Part shown: positions 50,680 through 60,367 of the stretch, in pieces | How positions within the stretch are numbered: the stretch's first letter is position 1 | Layout of the letters: every line of letters starts with the position of its first letter | NCBI RefSeq assembly: GCF_036541425.1 | Contig: NZ_JAZHFT010000022.1 | Coordinates: forward strand, 1-64,000 | Direction of reading: 5' to 3' | From: Consotaella aegiceratis | GTDB taxonomy: Bacteria; Pseudomonadota; Alphaproteobacteria; Rhizobiales; Rhizobiaceae | Length of the DNA stretch: 64,000 nucleotides | Position numbers and translations under genes: made by a program | Notes under the pieces: model-generated | Database searches by the model: none | What the model was told of the DNA's origin: nothing | The model's input: only the letters and a program-made list of their open reading frames with translations

Positions 50680-51755
50680 TCCGCTTCCGGCTCGAACGGC
50701 GGCAGGAGACGCCGCTAGCTCTGCAGATCGCCATCCCGATCGGCGCGGTGATCGTCACGCTGATCCTGTGCTCGGGCCTGGTGGCGCTCTCCGGCGCCAA
50801 CGTGATCGAGGCCTATCGGCTGCTGCTCTTCTCGACCTTCCGTTCCGGCTACGACGTCCAGGATACGCTGGTGAAGGCGGCGCCCCTGCTCTTCACCGGG
50901 CTCGCCGTCGCCGTCGCCTTCCGCGCCAAGTTCTGGAACATCGGTGCCGAGGGCCAGCTCATGGCCGGCGCGGTCGCCGCCTGCTACATCGGCGAGCGCG
51001 CTTGGCTGCCGGCCTTCAGCCTGGTGCCCCTGATGGTGATGGGTGCCGCGGTCTTCGGTGCGCTCTGGGCGCTGTTGCCAGCGCTCCTCAAGGTGAAGCT
51101 CAAGGTCGACGACGTCGTCACCACGCTCCTTCTCAACTTCATCATGCTTTATGGCGTGACTGCGCTGCTGGAAGGCCCCTGGCGCGACGGGAGTGGCTAT
51201 CCCAACGCCCCGTCGATTCGCATGGAAGCGGAGTTTCCCTTCCTGCCCTTCGTTCACGTCCATCTCGGCGTGCTTTTGGCGCTTCTCGCCGCACTTGCCG
51301 CCACCTGGATGGTCGCCCGCACCACGCTCGGCTTCAAGATTCGCGCCGTCGGACACAATCCGGCCGCCTCCGCCTATGCCGGCATCAAAGTCGAGCGCGT
51401 GATCCTGGTGGCGGCGCTGATCTCCGGCGCCCTGGCGGGGCTGGCCGGGGCCGGCGAAGTGGGCGGCGTGCGCTTTCAGGTGACAGCCGACATCACCTCC
51501 GGCTACGGCTATGCCGGCATCGTCGTGGCGACGCTGGCAGAGCTTAATCCGCTCGGCGCCATTCCCGCCGCCCTGTTCTTCGCCGTCATCTTCAACGGCG
51601 CCGGCACCATGGCGCGTTCGACCGGCGTGCCGATCTATCTGGCCGACGTGATCCAGGGCGTGGCGCTGGTCACCATGGTCGCCGGGCGGCTCTTCGCCGT
51701 CTACCGGCTGCGCATCGCGCGGCCCGCTTCGACCTCCACAGTGGAGGCCGGCTGA
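50676..51755 (+). CDS. ABC transporter permease (BMP-type, first subunit)
   Basis: A 359-residue permease of the BPD_transp_2 family with about ten helices. The family core is RAKFWNIGAEGQLMAGAVAA (~84-103) and TTLGFKIRAVGHNPAASAYAG (~211-231), the coupling-helix region. It pairs with the second permease to form the channel of the BMP transporter. It overlaps the ATPase gene by 4 nt and the second permease by 1 nt. Confidence 0.92.
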   Translation: MIRFRLERRQETPLALQIAIPIGAVIVTLILCSGLVALSGANVIEAYRLLLFSTFRSGYDVQDTLVKAAPLLFTGLAVAVAFRAKFWNIGAEGQLMAGAVAACYIGERAWLPAFSLVPLMVMGAAVFGALWALLPALLKVKLKVDDVVTTLLLNFIMLYGVTALLEGPWRDGSGYPNAPSIRMEAEFPFLPFVHVHLGVLLALLAALAATWMVARTTLGFKIRAVGHNPAASAYAGIKVERVILVAALISGALAGLAGAGEVGGVRFQVTADITSGYGYAGIVVATLAELNPLGAIPAALFFAVIFNGAGTMARSTGVPIYLADVIQGVALVTMVAGRLFAVYRLRIARPASTSTVEAG

Positions 51756-52696
51756 TGGACCTTCTCGCCAGCCTGTTCGATGCCGGCTTCTTCGCCGCGC
51801 TGATCCGCATCTCGACGCCACTGCTCTTGGCGACGCTCGGCGAACTCTATTGCGAGCGCTCGGGCGTCCTCAATCTCGGCATCGAGGGCACCATGCTGCT
51901 CGGCGCCATGGCCGGCTTCACCGGCGCCTATTTCACCGGCAGCCTCTGGCTCGGCGTTGCCGCAGCGTTGGCCGTCGGCATGGTCGCCGGCCTGCTGATG
52001 ACATTCCTGGCGGTCGTGCTCGGCGTCAGCCAGCACGTCTCGGGCATCGGCACGACGCTGCTCACCACCGGCCTCGCCTTCTATCTCTACCGGCTGATCT
52101 TCGGCCAGCCGGCCTCGCCGCCCAACGTCGTGCCGTTCCAGCCGCTAGCGATCCCCGGCCTGTCGGACATGCCGGTCGTGGGCCCGATCCTCTTTGCGCA
52201 ATCGCCGCTGACCTATCTCGCGCTTCTGGCGGTGCCGGCGACGGCCTGGCTGCTCTATCGCACGCCCTGGGGCCTCGACCTTCGCACCGTCGGCGAGAAT
52301 CCCCGCGCGGCCGATGCAGCCGGCGTCAGCGTCTGGGGCATGCGCACGCAGGCTCTGATCATCGGCAGCGGGCTGATGGGGATCGCCGGCGCGTTTCTGT
52401 CGATCTCGCAGTTCAACGCCTTCACCTTCGGCGTCGTCTCCGGGCGCGGCTGGGTGGCGATCGCGCTCGTCGTCTTCGGCCTGTGGAGCCCCTGGCGCTG
52501 CGCCGCCGGCGCGCTGCTCTTCGCGGCGCTCGAAGCCTTGCAGTTGCGGCTCCAGGCGAACAACGTGCTGCACCTGCCCTATCAGGTCTTTTTGATGCTG
52601 CCCTTCGTCATGACCATCGTCGCCATGGCGCTCGTCTCGCGCAACGCCCGCGCGCCCGCCGCCCTGCTCGTGCCGTTCCGCAAGGAGGAACGCTGA
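51755..52696 (+). CDS. ABC transporter permease (BMP-type, second subunit)
   Basis: A 313-residue permease paralogous to the preceding gene, with about nine helices, the LYCERSGVLNLGIEGTMLLG segment near the N-terminus and PWGLDLRTVGENPRAADAAG as the coupling region. The start codon overlaps the previous stop (TGATG), and the amidohydrolase start overlaps its own stop the same way, so the operon is translationally coupled to the end. Confidence 0.92.
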   Translation: MDLLASLFDAGFFAALIRISTPLLLATLGELYCERSGVLNLGIEGTMLLGAMAGFTGAYFTGSLWLGVAAALAVGMVAGLLMTFLAVVLGVSQHVSGIGTTLLTTGLAFYLYRLIFGQPASPPNVVPFQPLAIPGLSDMPVVGPILFAQSPLTYLALLAVPATAWLLYRTPWGLDLRTVGENPRAADAAGVSVWGMRTQALIIGSGLMGIAGAFLSISQFNAFTFGVVSGRGWVAIALVVFGLWSPWRCAAGALLFAALEALQLRLQANNVLHLPYQVFLMLPFVMTIVAMALVSRNARAPAALLVPFRKEER

Positions 52697-54012
52697 TGTC
52701 CTTCGACCTCCTCGTCAAGAACGCGACCCTCCCCGATGGCCGCACCGGCATCGACATCGCCTGCGCGGGCGGCAAGATCGTCGCGGTCGAGACGAACATT
52801 CAGGGCGAGGCCGGCCGGGTGATCGACGCGACGGGGCGGCTGGTCTCACCGCCCTTCGTCGACTGCCACTTCCACATGGATGCGACGCTGTCGCTCGGCC
52901 AGCCACGCATGAACGTCTCCGGCACCCTGCTCGAAGGCATCGCGCTCTGGGGCGAGTTGAAGCCGCTGCTCACGCCCGAAGCGGTGATCGAGCGGGCGCT
53001 GCGCTATTGCGATCTCGCGGTGTCGAAAGGGCTGCTCGCGGTGCGCAGCCATGTCGACATCTGCGACGACCGGCTGACCGCTGTCGACGCGCTGCTGGAG
53101 GTGAAGCGACAAGTCACGCCCTATCTCGACCTGCAGCTCGTCGCCTTCCCGCAGGACGGCTATTTCCGTTCGCCGACGGCAGCGGAAAACCTGAAGCGAG
53201 CGCTCGACAAGGGCGTCGACATCGTCGGCGGCATTCCGCATTTCGAGCGCAGCATGGCCGACGGCGCGGCGAGCGTCACGGCGCTGTGCGAAATCGCCGC
53301 CGGGCGTGGCCTGATGGTCGACATGCATTGCGACGAGAGCGACGATCCGCTGTCGCGCCACATCGAAACGCTGGCCTACGAGACCCAGCGCTTGGGCCTC
53401 CAGGGCCGCGTCGCCGGTTCGCACCTGACCTCCATGCACTCCATGGACAATTACTACGTCTCCAAGCTCCTGCCGCTGATCGCCGAAGCGCAGGTCCACG
53501 CGATCCCCAATCCGCTGATCAACATCGTGCTCCAGGGCCGCCACGACACCTATCCGAAGCGCCGGGGCATGACCCGCGTGCCGGAGATGCTGAGCCTCGG
53601 CATCAACGTCGCCTTCGGCCAGGATTGCTGCATGGATCCCTGGTACTCGCTGGGCGGCGCCGACATGCTGGACGTCGCGCACATGGCGCTGCACGTCGGC
53701 CAGATGACCAGCCGCGAGGCGATGGCGCACTGCTTCGACGCCGTGACCACTGGCCCCGCCAAGGTCATGCATCTGGAAGGATACGGCCTTGAGGTCGGCT
53801 GCAATGCCGACCTGGTGATGCTCCAGGCGCACGATCCGGTCGAGGCGATCCGGCTGCGTGCCCGCCGCCTCTTTGTCATCCGGCGCGGCCAGGTCATCGC
53901 CGAGACGCCGGCGGAGGAAACAAGCCTGGGCCTCGCCGGGCGTCCCTCCTCGCTCGATGCCTCGGACTATTATCCACGAATCGCGACGCCGACCGGCGTG
54001 GCGACGCGCTGA
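52696..54012 (+). CDS. CodA-like amidohydrolase (cytosine-deaminase family)
   Basis: A 438-residue metal-dependent amidohydrolase most like cytosine deaminase CodA. The metal site is DCHFHMD (~55-61), a His in VDMHCDESDD (~212-221), SHLTSMHS and the Asp in FGQDCCMDPWYSLGGADMLD (~305). In E. coli CodA the last motif reads GHDDV-x-DPWYPLG; the second Asp, which contacts the substrate, is Cys here and the His before the metal Asp is Gln. The substrate is therefore probably not cytosine itself. It is the last gene of the BMP transporter operon and would act on the imported compound. Confidence 0.88.
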   Translation: MSFDLLVKNATLPDGRTGIDIACAGGKIVAVETNIQGEAGRVIDATGRLVSPPFVDCHFHMDATLSLGQPRMNVSGTLLEGIALWGELKPLLTPEAVIERALRYCDLAVSKGLLAVRSHVDICDDRLTAVDALLEVKRQVTPYLDLQLVAFPQDGYFRSPTAAENLKRALDKGVDIVGGIPHFERSMADGAASVTALCEIAAGRGLMVDMHCDESDDPLSRHIETLAYETQRLGLQGRVAGSHLTSMHSMDNYYVSKLLPLIAEAQVHAIPNPLINIVLQGRHDTYPKRRGMTRVPEMLSLGINVAFGQDCCMDPWYSLGGADMLDVAHMALHVGQMTSREAMAHCFDAVTTGPAKVMHLEGYGLEVGCNADLVMLQAHDPVEAIRLRARRLFVIRRGQVIAETPAEETSLGLAGRPSSLDASDYYPRIATPTGVATR

Positions 54013-54015
54013 TCG

Positions 54016-55131
54016 CTACGCCGCGCGTCCCTCCCAGGGCTCGACCGAAGGCACCCCAAACCGCATTTCGGGCGGTAGCTGGAAGATGAAATACGGATTG
54101 ATCGTCGGCAATGCGCTGGCGATCTCCAGTCGCTCGCGCTGATCGGGGCTGAATTCGATATCGAGCGAGGAGACATTCTGCTTCATCTGCTCCGGCCGAC
54201 TTGCGCCGATCAGGACCGAAGAGACCCCTGGACGGGTGCCGACCCAGGCCAGCGCGACTTCGGCCAGAGAGCGACCGACCTCCTCCGCCACGACGCGCAG
54301 GACATCCACGATGTCGAAGTTGCGCGGCGTAAAGAGCATGCCTCCAAAAGGATTGTCGCCGTTCAGGCGTCCGTCGCTCTGGCCGCCTTCGAGATCCGTC
54401 GATGCGCCCTCGTTCGGCACCCTTGCCGCACGGCCGGCCTGGGTCAGCATGTCGCGCCCATATTTGCCGGTGAGCAATCCCCCTCCCAGCGGGCTCCAGG
54501 GCACGAGACCGAGACCGAATTCCCGGCCCGCCGGCAGAATCTCGAATTCGACGCCCCGGTCGACCAGCGAATACTGATACTGAAGCCCGATCGGCACCGG
54601 CAGGCCGTGAGCCTTGGCGAGAGTCGCGATCTTGGCGACGTACCAGGCCGGCGCGTTGGAGAAACCGTAATGCAGGATCTTGCCGGCTCTCACGGCATCG
54701 GCGAGCGTCTGAAGCACCTCCTCGGCCGGCGTGACCCGGTCCCAGACATGGACCCAGTACATGTCGACATAGTCGGTCCGCAGGCGCCTCAGGGAGGATT
54801 CGAGCCCGAGGCGAAGGTTCTTGGCGCCGTTGCCGCCGGCTTGCGGATTTCCTGGCTGTCGCGGGAATCCGGCTTTCGTCGCAATGACGAGTCTGTCGCG
54901 CAGGCCGGCGTCCGTAACGAAAGCGCCGAGCATCTCCTCGCTACGCCCGGACGAATAGATGTCGGCGGTATCCACGAAGTTGCCGCCGGCCTCCACATAG
55001 GCATCGAACACGGCCCGCGAGCTCTTTGCATCGGTGCCCCAACGTCCGGCTCCGAAGGTCATCGTCCCGAGCGCCAGCGGGCTGACGAGCAGTCCCGATC
55101 GGCCGAGGGTGCGATAGTGGGTGAGGTCCAT
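54016..55131 (-). CDS. Aldo/keto reductase
   Basis: A 371-residue NADPH-dependent aldo/keto reductase. The TIM barrel has the catalytic tetrad in FVDTADIYSSGRSEEMLG (Asp-Tyr), VIATKAGFPR (Lys) and YWVHVWDRVTP (His). The cofactor end GTRPGVSSVLIGASRPEQMKQN is typical. The ATG at 55131 is preferred over a longer frame to 55248, whose extra residues do not fit the family. It is divergent from a LysR gene that may regulate it. Its stop is 4 nt from that of the convergent amidohydrolase. Confidence 0.9.
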   Translation of the reverse strand: MDLTHYRTLGRSGLLVSPLALGTMTFGAGRWGTDAKSSRAVFDAYVEAGGNFVDTADIYSSGRSEEMLGAFVTDAGLRDRLVIATKAGFPRQPGNPQAGGNGAKNLRLGLESSLRRLRTDYVDMYWVHVWDRVTPAEEVLQTLADAVRAGKILHYGFSNAPAWYVAKIATLAKAHGLPVPIGLQYQYSLVDRGVEFEILPAGREFGLGLVPWSPLGGGLLTGKYGRDMLTQAGRAARVPNEGASTDLEGGQSDGRLNGDNPFGGMLFTPRNFDIVDVLRVVAEEVGRSLAEVALAWVGTRPGVSSVLIGASRPEQMKQNVSSLDIEFSPDQRERLEIASALPTINPYFIFQLPPEMRFGVPSVEPWEGRAA

Positions 55132-55247
55132 CCGTCGTCTCCATGCAACTCTGCCGCCAGGATGCGGCAACCGTCTGAGACCTAACCGCTCCAAACCTCG
55201 AACATTAGCCATTGAACTTCGCATGGGCTTATGAGCAGCATGCAGCA

Positions 55248-56138
55248 ATGCAAAGAGGAGAGCTCAACAATCTCTTGGCGTTCGCGGCGATCGCCCGCGA
55301 ACGCAGCTTCACCCGAGCGGCGGCGCAGCTTTCCATGTCGCCATCGGCGCTCAGCCATGCGATACGCGGCCTGGAACAACGGCTCGGCGTCCGTCTCCTG
55401 GCCCGCACCACACGCAGCGTCGCGCCCACCGACGCCGGCGAACGCCTGCTTCGGTCACTGGCGCCGGCACTGGCCGAGATCGAGGACGGCCTCGCCGCCC
55501 TGGCCGATTGGCGCGAGGCGCCGTCGGGGACGGTGCGGATCACCACCTTCGCCTACGCCGCGCAGACAATTCTGGAGCCCAAACTTCCTGGCTTTCTCCT
55601 GGCCAACCCGGGCGTGAACGTCGAGGTCGACGTCGACGACAACCTGACCGACATCGTCGCGGCCGGTTTCGACGCCGGTATTCGCTTCGGCGAGGGCGTG
55701 GAAAAGGATATGATCGCCGTGCGCATCGGCCCGGACCTGCGCACCGTGCTCGTGGCAACGCCGGATTATTTCGAGCGCTATCCAAAGCCGGCGACGCCCT
55801 TCGAGCTCGATCGCCACCTCTGCGTCAACTACCGTCTCAAATCGAGCGGAGGACTTCTGCCCTGGGAGTTCGAGCACGATGGCCGTGACATCAACATTCG
55901 GCCGGACGGGTCGCTCGTCGTCAACGAACGCCATCTCGCGGCAGCGGCCGTGCGGGCGGGTGCGGGGCTTGGCTATCTGATGGAGCACGACGTCGCCGAA
56001 GACATCGCGACCGGCCGGCTTGTCCAGGTGCTCGCGGAATGGTGCCCGATGTTTCCGGGCTGCCACCTCTATCATTCAAGCCGCCGCCAAGTTCCCCCGG
56101 CGCTCAGAGCTCTCATTGCCGCGTTGAAGGAGCGCTGA
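55248..56138 (+). CDS. LysR-family transcriptional regulator
   Basis: A 296-residue LysR protein with the helix-turn-helix at ~3-62 (NNLLAFAAIARERSFTRAAA, MSPSALSHAIRGLEQRLGV) and the co-inducer domain (~88-290, including TVLVATPDYFERYPKPATP). The ATG at 55248 matches the family start. It is divergent from the aldo/keto reductase with 116 nt between them, the usual arrangement for LysR and its target. LysR genes with this co-inducer domain commonly flank oxidoreductases. Confidence 0.92.
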   Translation: MQRGELNNLLAFAAIARERSFTRAAAQLSMSPSALSHAIRGLEQRLGVRLLARTTRSVAPTDAGERLLRSLAPALAEIEDGLAALADWREAPSGTVRITTFAYAAQTILEPKLPGFLLANPGVNVEVDVDDNLTDIVAAGFDAGIRFGEGVEKDMIAVRIGPDLRTVLVATPDYFERYPKPATPFELDRHLCVNYRLKSSGGLLPWEFEHDGRDINIRPDGSLVVNERHLAAAAVRAGAGLGYLMEHDVAEDIATGRLVQVLAEWCPMFPGCHLYHSSRRQVPPALRALIAALKER

Positions 56139-56265
56139 AGCCCAACATCAAGTCACAAATCGCAATCGGCCGGAGGGACGGCCGGGATGGGTCTGCAAGC
56201 CATCCCGCGCGCGAAAGAAGCGGCAGTCCTGCCGAGACGTCGATCGTCGTCAGCCGCCCCACCGG

Positions 56266-58746
56266 CTACGGTTTCAGCTCGATCCGCGTGGTCCGGCTGA
56301 TGGTCTTCGACAAAGGCAGCGTCGCCGCGTCGGTGCCGAGGCGGATCGCATAGCGGCCCGGCTCGACGACCCATTGGCGGGCTCCCCCGTCGAAATAGGC
56401 AAAGGCGCGGGCATCGAGCGCCAGCCTCACCGTCTTCGACTGGCCGGGATCGAGCGCCACCTTGGCAAAGGCCTTCAGCTCCTTCTCCGGCCGTTCCACC
56501 GTCGGGCTGTCCGGCGCGACATAAAGCTGGACCACGCAGGCGCCGGCCCGTTCGCTCGTATTCGTCACGTCGAGCGCCACGGAGACCGCGCCGTCGCTCT
56601 CGAAACGGCCGGCATCGACCGCCAGGTCCGACAGCTCGAAGCGGGCATAGCCGAGCCCGAAGCCGAAGGGGAACAGAGGCTGGATGCCGGCGCGGTCGTA
56701 ATGCCGGTAGCCGATGAACAGGCCTTCGCCATAGACCACCTCGCCGTCCTCGCCCGGATAGACCTTGGGATCGTCCGTATGGGTCGGATTGTCGGCCCAT
56801 CGGGCCGGGAAGCTCTGCGGCAGCCGACCCGAAGGCTCAGCCTTGCCGGTCAGCACGTCGGCGATGGCATGGCCGGCTTCCTGCCCCGGATACCAGGCTT
56901 CCAGCACGGCTGCGACGCCGTCGAGCCACGGCATCTCCACCGGTCCACCGGTCTGCAACACCACGACCGTCTTCGGATTGGCCCTGGCCACGGCCGCCAC
57001 CAGGGCGTCCTGCCGGCCCGGCAGCGCGATGTCGTCGAGGTCGCTGCCCTCGGTGTCCCACTCGCCATTGCGCCCGACGCAGACGATCGCGACGTCGCAC
57101 GCAGCCGCCTGTGCGGCGGCCTCGGCGATCGCTTCCTCGTCCATCGGCAGCCCGACGCCGAGGCGATAGGCGGCGATGTTGTGGATGACGTGGTCCTTGG
57201 TCGCGAATTCCATCACCATCTCGTAGGCGCGCCCCGCCTCCATCTCGACGATGCCGACGACCTCGTCGCATCCCTCTTCGAAGAAGGTGCGGCCGCGGCG
57301 CCAGCCGGTCGCGGCATCCGCGACCAGCACGCCGTCGACATAGGCCTTGGCATAGCCGGCGGCAGCCAGACCGACGCGGTAGGCCCCGCTCGCATCGGGC
57401 GTATAGGTCGCCGTCAGCCGAACCGAGAAGCGGTCCGGGTCGACCTTGCCGCCGGCGATGGCGTCGGTGAAGAAGGCGAGCGCCTCGGCCGCCGTTTCGG
57501 AATAGACCGGCTCGCCCGAGCAGTCGGTGTTGGCGAAATAGTCGACACGCAGCCGGCCCGTCAGCAGCGGTTCCCAGCGATGGTTGGTGCAGCCCGGCGC
57601 ATAACGCAGACGGGGCTCGCCGAGCGCAGCAACCAGACCATCCCAGGGGCTCACCCGGTGGATGGGATTGAGCTGCGCACTGCCGCCGCCCATGATCTGG
57701 GCGGTCTTGGCGTTCGGGCCGATCACCGCAACCGTGACGCCGCCCGACAGCGGCAGCAGCGCCTCGTTCTTCAGAAGCACGCAGGCCTCGGCGCCCGCCC
57801 GCCGGATCAACTCGCGGTCCTGCGGCCGGTCCTCGGTACGCTCCTCGCGTTGTTCGAGGTCGTGCAGCGCGCCGGTGCGCGCCATGACAGTGAGGACCGC
57901 GCGGGCCCGTGCCCGGATCGTCGCATCGGACACGGCACCGGCCTTCACCGCTTCGACCAGCTTGGCGCCACGGTCGCGGGTTGGTCCGGGCATCTCCAGG
58001 TCGAGCCCGGCATTGACGGTGGGCGCGGTCGAGTGCGAGCCGAACCAGTCCGACATCGCCACGCCGTCATAGGCCCAGTCGCCATGCAGCACCTCGCCGA
58101 GCAGCCAGGGGTGCTCCGAAGTGTAGGTGCCGTCCAACCGGTTGTAGGAGGTCATGATGCCCCAGCTGCCGGCCGCCTTCACCGCCCATTCGAACGGGAT
58201 CAGATAGATTTCGCGCAGGGCGCGCTCGTCGATGACCGAGGAGATGGTGGCGCGCTCGATCTCCGACTCGTTGCCGACGAAGTGCTTGACGGTCGCGCCG
58301 ATGCCGTTCGCCTGCAGGCCCCTGATGTAGGCCGTCGCCAGCTCGGCGGTGAGGATCGGATCCTCCGAATAGCATTCGAAATTGCGCCCATTGGTCACCG
58401 AGCGGTGGATGTTGACGGTCGGCGCCAGCAGCATGTGGGCGCCCTTCGCCCTGGCCTGGTTGGCCAGCGCGGCGCCAACCTCCTCGACCAGTTCGACGTT
58501 CCAGGTGGCGCCGAGCGCGATGCCGGCCGGGAAGCAGGCAGACTTCACGCCGCCGAACACCGATCCGAAGCCCCGCGCGCCATTGGGGCCGTCGGTCACC
58601 CGCAACTTGCCGATATTCAGCCTCTCGATCGCCGGCAGCGACCAGGAATCCTCGCCCGACAGCAGCGAAACCTGCTCGTCCAGCGTCATCGCGTCGAGCA
58701 GCGTCTCGATCTCGGCGCTTGCGATCGTATCGTTCGGCATTGGCAA
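56266..58746 (-). CDS. Glycoside hydrolase family 3 beta-glucosidase-like enzyme with a PA14 domain
   Basis: An 826-residue GH3 enzyme. The N-terminal barrel (~10-290) has KHFVGNESEIERATISS and the nucleophile Asp in YDGVAMSDWFGSHS (~233). The C-terminal GH3 domain (~305-650) is interrupted by a PA14 carbohydrate-binding insert (~390-530), and a fibronectin III-like domain (~690-760) follows. This order is typical of beta-glucosidases of the KmBglI type. It has no signal peptide and should be cytosolic, acting on imported oligosaccharides. It lies downstream of the M81 and RidA genes, 138 nt away. Confidence 0.92.
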   Translation of the reverse strand: MPMPNDTIASAEIETLLDAMTLDEQVSLLSGEDSWSLPAIERLNIGKLRVTDGPNGARGFGSVFGGVKSACFPAGIALGATWNVELVEEVGAALANQARAKGAHMLLAPTVNIHRSVTNGRNFECYSEDPILTAELATAYIRGLQANGIGATVKHFVGNESEIERATISSVIDERALREIYLIPFEWAVKAAGSWGIMTSYNRLDGTYTSEHPWLLGEVLHGDWAYDGVAMSDWFGSHSTAPTVNAGLDLEMPGPTRDRGAKLVEAVKAGAVSDATIRARARAVLTVMARTGALHDLEQREERTEDRPQDRELIRRAGAEACVLLKNEALLPLSGGVTVAVIGPNAKTAQIMGGGSAQLNPIHRVSPWDGLVAALGEPRLRYAPGCTNHRWEPLLTGRLRVDYFANTDCSGEPVYSETAAEALAFFTDAIAGGKVDPDRFSVRLTATYTPDASGAYRVGLAAAGYAKAYVDGVLVADAATGWRRGRTFFEEGCDEVVGIVEMEAGRAYEMVMEFATKDHVIHNIAAYRLGVGLPMDEEAIAEAAAQAAACDVAIVCVGRNGEWDTEGSDLDDIALPGRQDALVAAVARANPKTVVVLQTGGPVEMPWLDGVAAVLEAWYPGQEAGHAIADVLTGKAEPSGRLPQSFPARWADNPTHTDDPKVYPGEDGEVVYGEGLFIGYRHYDRAGIQPLFPFGFGLGYARFELSDLAVDAGRFESDGAVSVALDVTNTSERAGACVVQLYVAPDSPTVERPEKELKAFAKVALDPGQSKTVRLALDARAFAYFDGGARQWVVEPGRYAIRLGTDAATLPLSKTISRTTRIELKP

Positions 58747-58884
58747 TCGGCCCTCCCAGGCCCTGGATCAGCGGCCGCCTCCGCGCCATGCGCCCCGCGT
58801 CGGCAGGCCAACACCCTTCGGCTCTATCACCCTTCGGCGGGTGGGCCAATCGAAATGCCAGACCCGCCGCCGGAGGCCGACCGC

Positions 58885-60357
58885 TCAGGCGAAGGGATCG
58901 TCGACCCGCGGCCAGATCGGCCGTTCGAGCTTCGCATAGGCCGTGGTTCGGGGATCGCTCGGATAGGTCGACGGCGCATCGATATAGACGATCTCTGACG
59001 CCACAGGGGCAAAGCCGGCATGGAAATGGTTGGTCGACTTGACCAGGAGCACGGCCTTTGCCGACGGATCGACGCCGAGATTGGAAAAGATGTCCGGCTC
59101 GTAGGTCTGGGTGCGGCTGGTGATCAGCACCACGTCGATCTCGGTGCCGAGGATGCGTACCACCGCGGCGCGCCCGAGCGTCACCCGGCTTTCGCGGAAG
59201 CTCTGCCAGCCTTCGTCCGCCACCCGGACGACCTCCACCTCCGCGTCGATCGGCTCGCCCGACATGTCGCTGCATTTGCCGCCGAAGCGCAGCTTGATCC
59301 GCGCCCCCTCGCCGGCCGCATGGGCGAAGGACACCGCCACCGGGTCCCAGATCGCGGCGAGGCCGATCCGATCGAAGCCGCGCTCCCGCATGCGGCGCAA
59401 CAGATGCGTGCCGTCGCCGGCCACGCCGCCGCCGGGATTGTCCCAGATGTCGGCGATCACCACCGGCTTGTCCGGCCGGCCATCGACCAGCGCCTCGACG
59501 TGATCGAGCCCCTCCTCGACCTTGAGGATCGGCATGGCCGTATGGCCGCGCATGGCGAACAGCTCGCGGCCCAGGCGCTCGGCCAGTTCGTCGCCGGCCG
59601 CCTTGTCGCCGTTGGTCACGACCACGATCCGCGCTCCCATCGCCGCCACGTCGCCGGCCATGAACCCATGGATGACCGAGACCGACAGCACACCGTCCCT
59701 GCCCTGCATCGCCTTGATGCGGTCGACGAAAGAGCGCATCGGCTCGCGGCTGGTTGGAAAGACGTCGATCATCCGGCAGTCGAAGGTCGAGATGACCGGC
59801 TTGATCTCGCCGCGCACGGTTCGCAGGCCGAGATCGACCAGATGCTCGCCGCGCTCGAAGAAATCGGTGTGGGGGAATTCCAGAAATGCCGCCATCACGT
59901 CGAGATTGGCCACGCGCTTGGCCGTCAGGTGCGAATGCGGGTCGAACTCGGAGGCGATCGGAACGTCGGGTCCGACGATGGCGCGCATGCGCTCCAGAAG
60001 GTCCCCCTCGGGATCGTTATAGCCTTGCGCCACCATGGCGCCATGCAGGCCCAGGATGACGCCGTCGACCGGCATCGCCGCCTGGATCTGGCCCAGGATT
60101 TCGTCGCGCAGCCCTTCATAGGTCTGGCGCTGGATCAGCCCGGCGGGCTCGGCCCAGCAGGCGGTGCCCTCCACCACCTCGAAGCCTTCCGCATGGCCAC
60201 GCCGGCGCAGGATCGGCACCGGCGAGGAGCACAGCGTCGGCCAGTCCGGATGCTGGCCCGGACCGGCATAAAAGGCCGCCTCGAACGATGCCCGGTCGGT
60301 GGGCACGGGCGAAAACGTGTTGGTTTCCGTGGCGAGCGAGGCGGTGAAGATGCGCAT
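58885..60357 (-). CDS. M81 family metallopeptidase (MlrC-like)
   Basis: A 490-residue protein of the M81 (microcystin-degrading MlrC) family. The N-terminal domain starts IFTASLATETNTFSPVPTD; likely zinc ligands are in ASEFDPHSHLT (~141) and EFPHTDFFERGEH (~164), and DNPGGGVAGDGTHLLRRM (~308) belongs to the second domain. Most family members occur beside amino-acid or peptide transporters and their natural substrate is not known. It begins 10 nt after the RidA gene, so the two are an operon. Confidence 0.9.
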   Translation of the reverse strand: MRIFTASLATETNTFSPVPTDRASFEAAFYAGPGQHPDWPTLCSSPVPILRRRGHAEGFEVVEGTACWAEPAGLIQRQTYEGLRDEILGQIQAAMPVDGVILGLHGAMVAQGYNDPEGDLLERMRAIVGPDVPIASEFDPHSHLTAKRVANLDVMAAFLEFPHTDFFERGEHLVDLGLRTVRGEIKPVISTFDCRMIDVFPTSREPMRSFVDRIKAMQGRDGVLSVSVIHGFMAGDVAAMGARIVVVTNGDKAAGDELAERLGRELFAMRGHTAMPILKVEEGLDHVEALVDGRPDKPVVIADIWDNPGGGVAGDGTHLLRRMRERGFDRIGLAAIWDPVAVSFAHAAGEGARIKLRFGGKCSDMSGEPIDAEVEVVRVADEGWQSFRESRVTLGRAAVVRILGTEIDVVLITSRTQTYEPDIFSNLGVDPSAKAVLLVKSTNHFHAGFAPVASEIVYIDAPSTYPSDPRTTAYAKLERPIWPRVDDPFA

Positions 60358-60367
60358 CGAAGCCGGC

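Noticed and set aside
56374..58998. Open plus-strand frame of 874 codons
   Set aside because: Antisense shadow of the GH3 gene, which has clear domains and catalytic residues on the minus strand.
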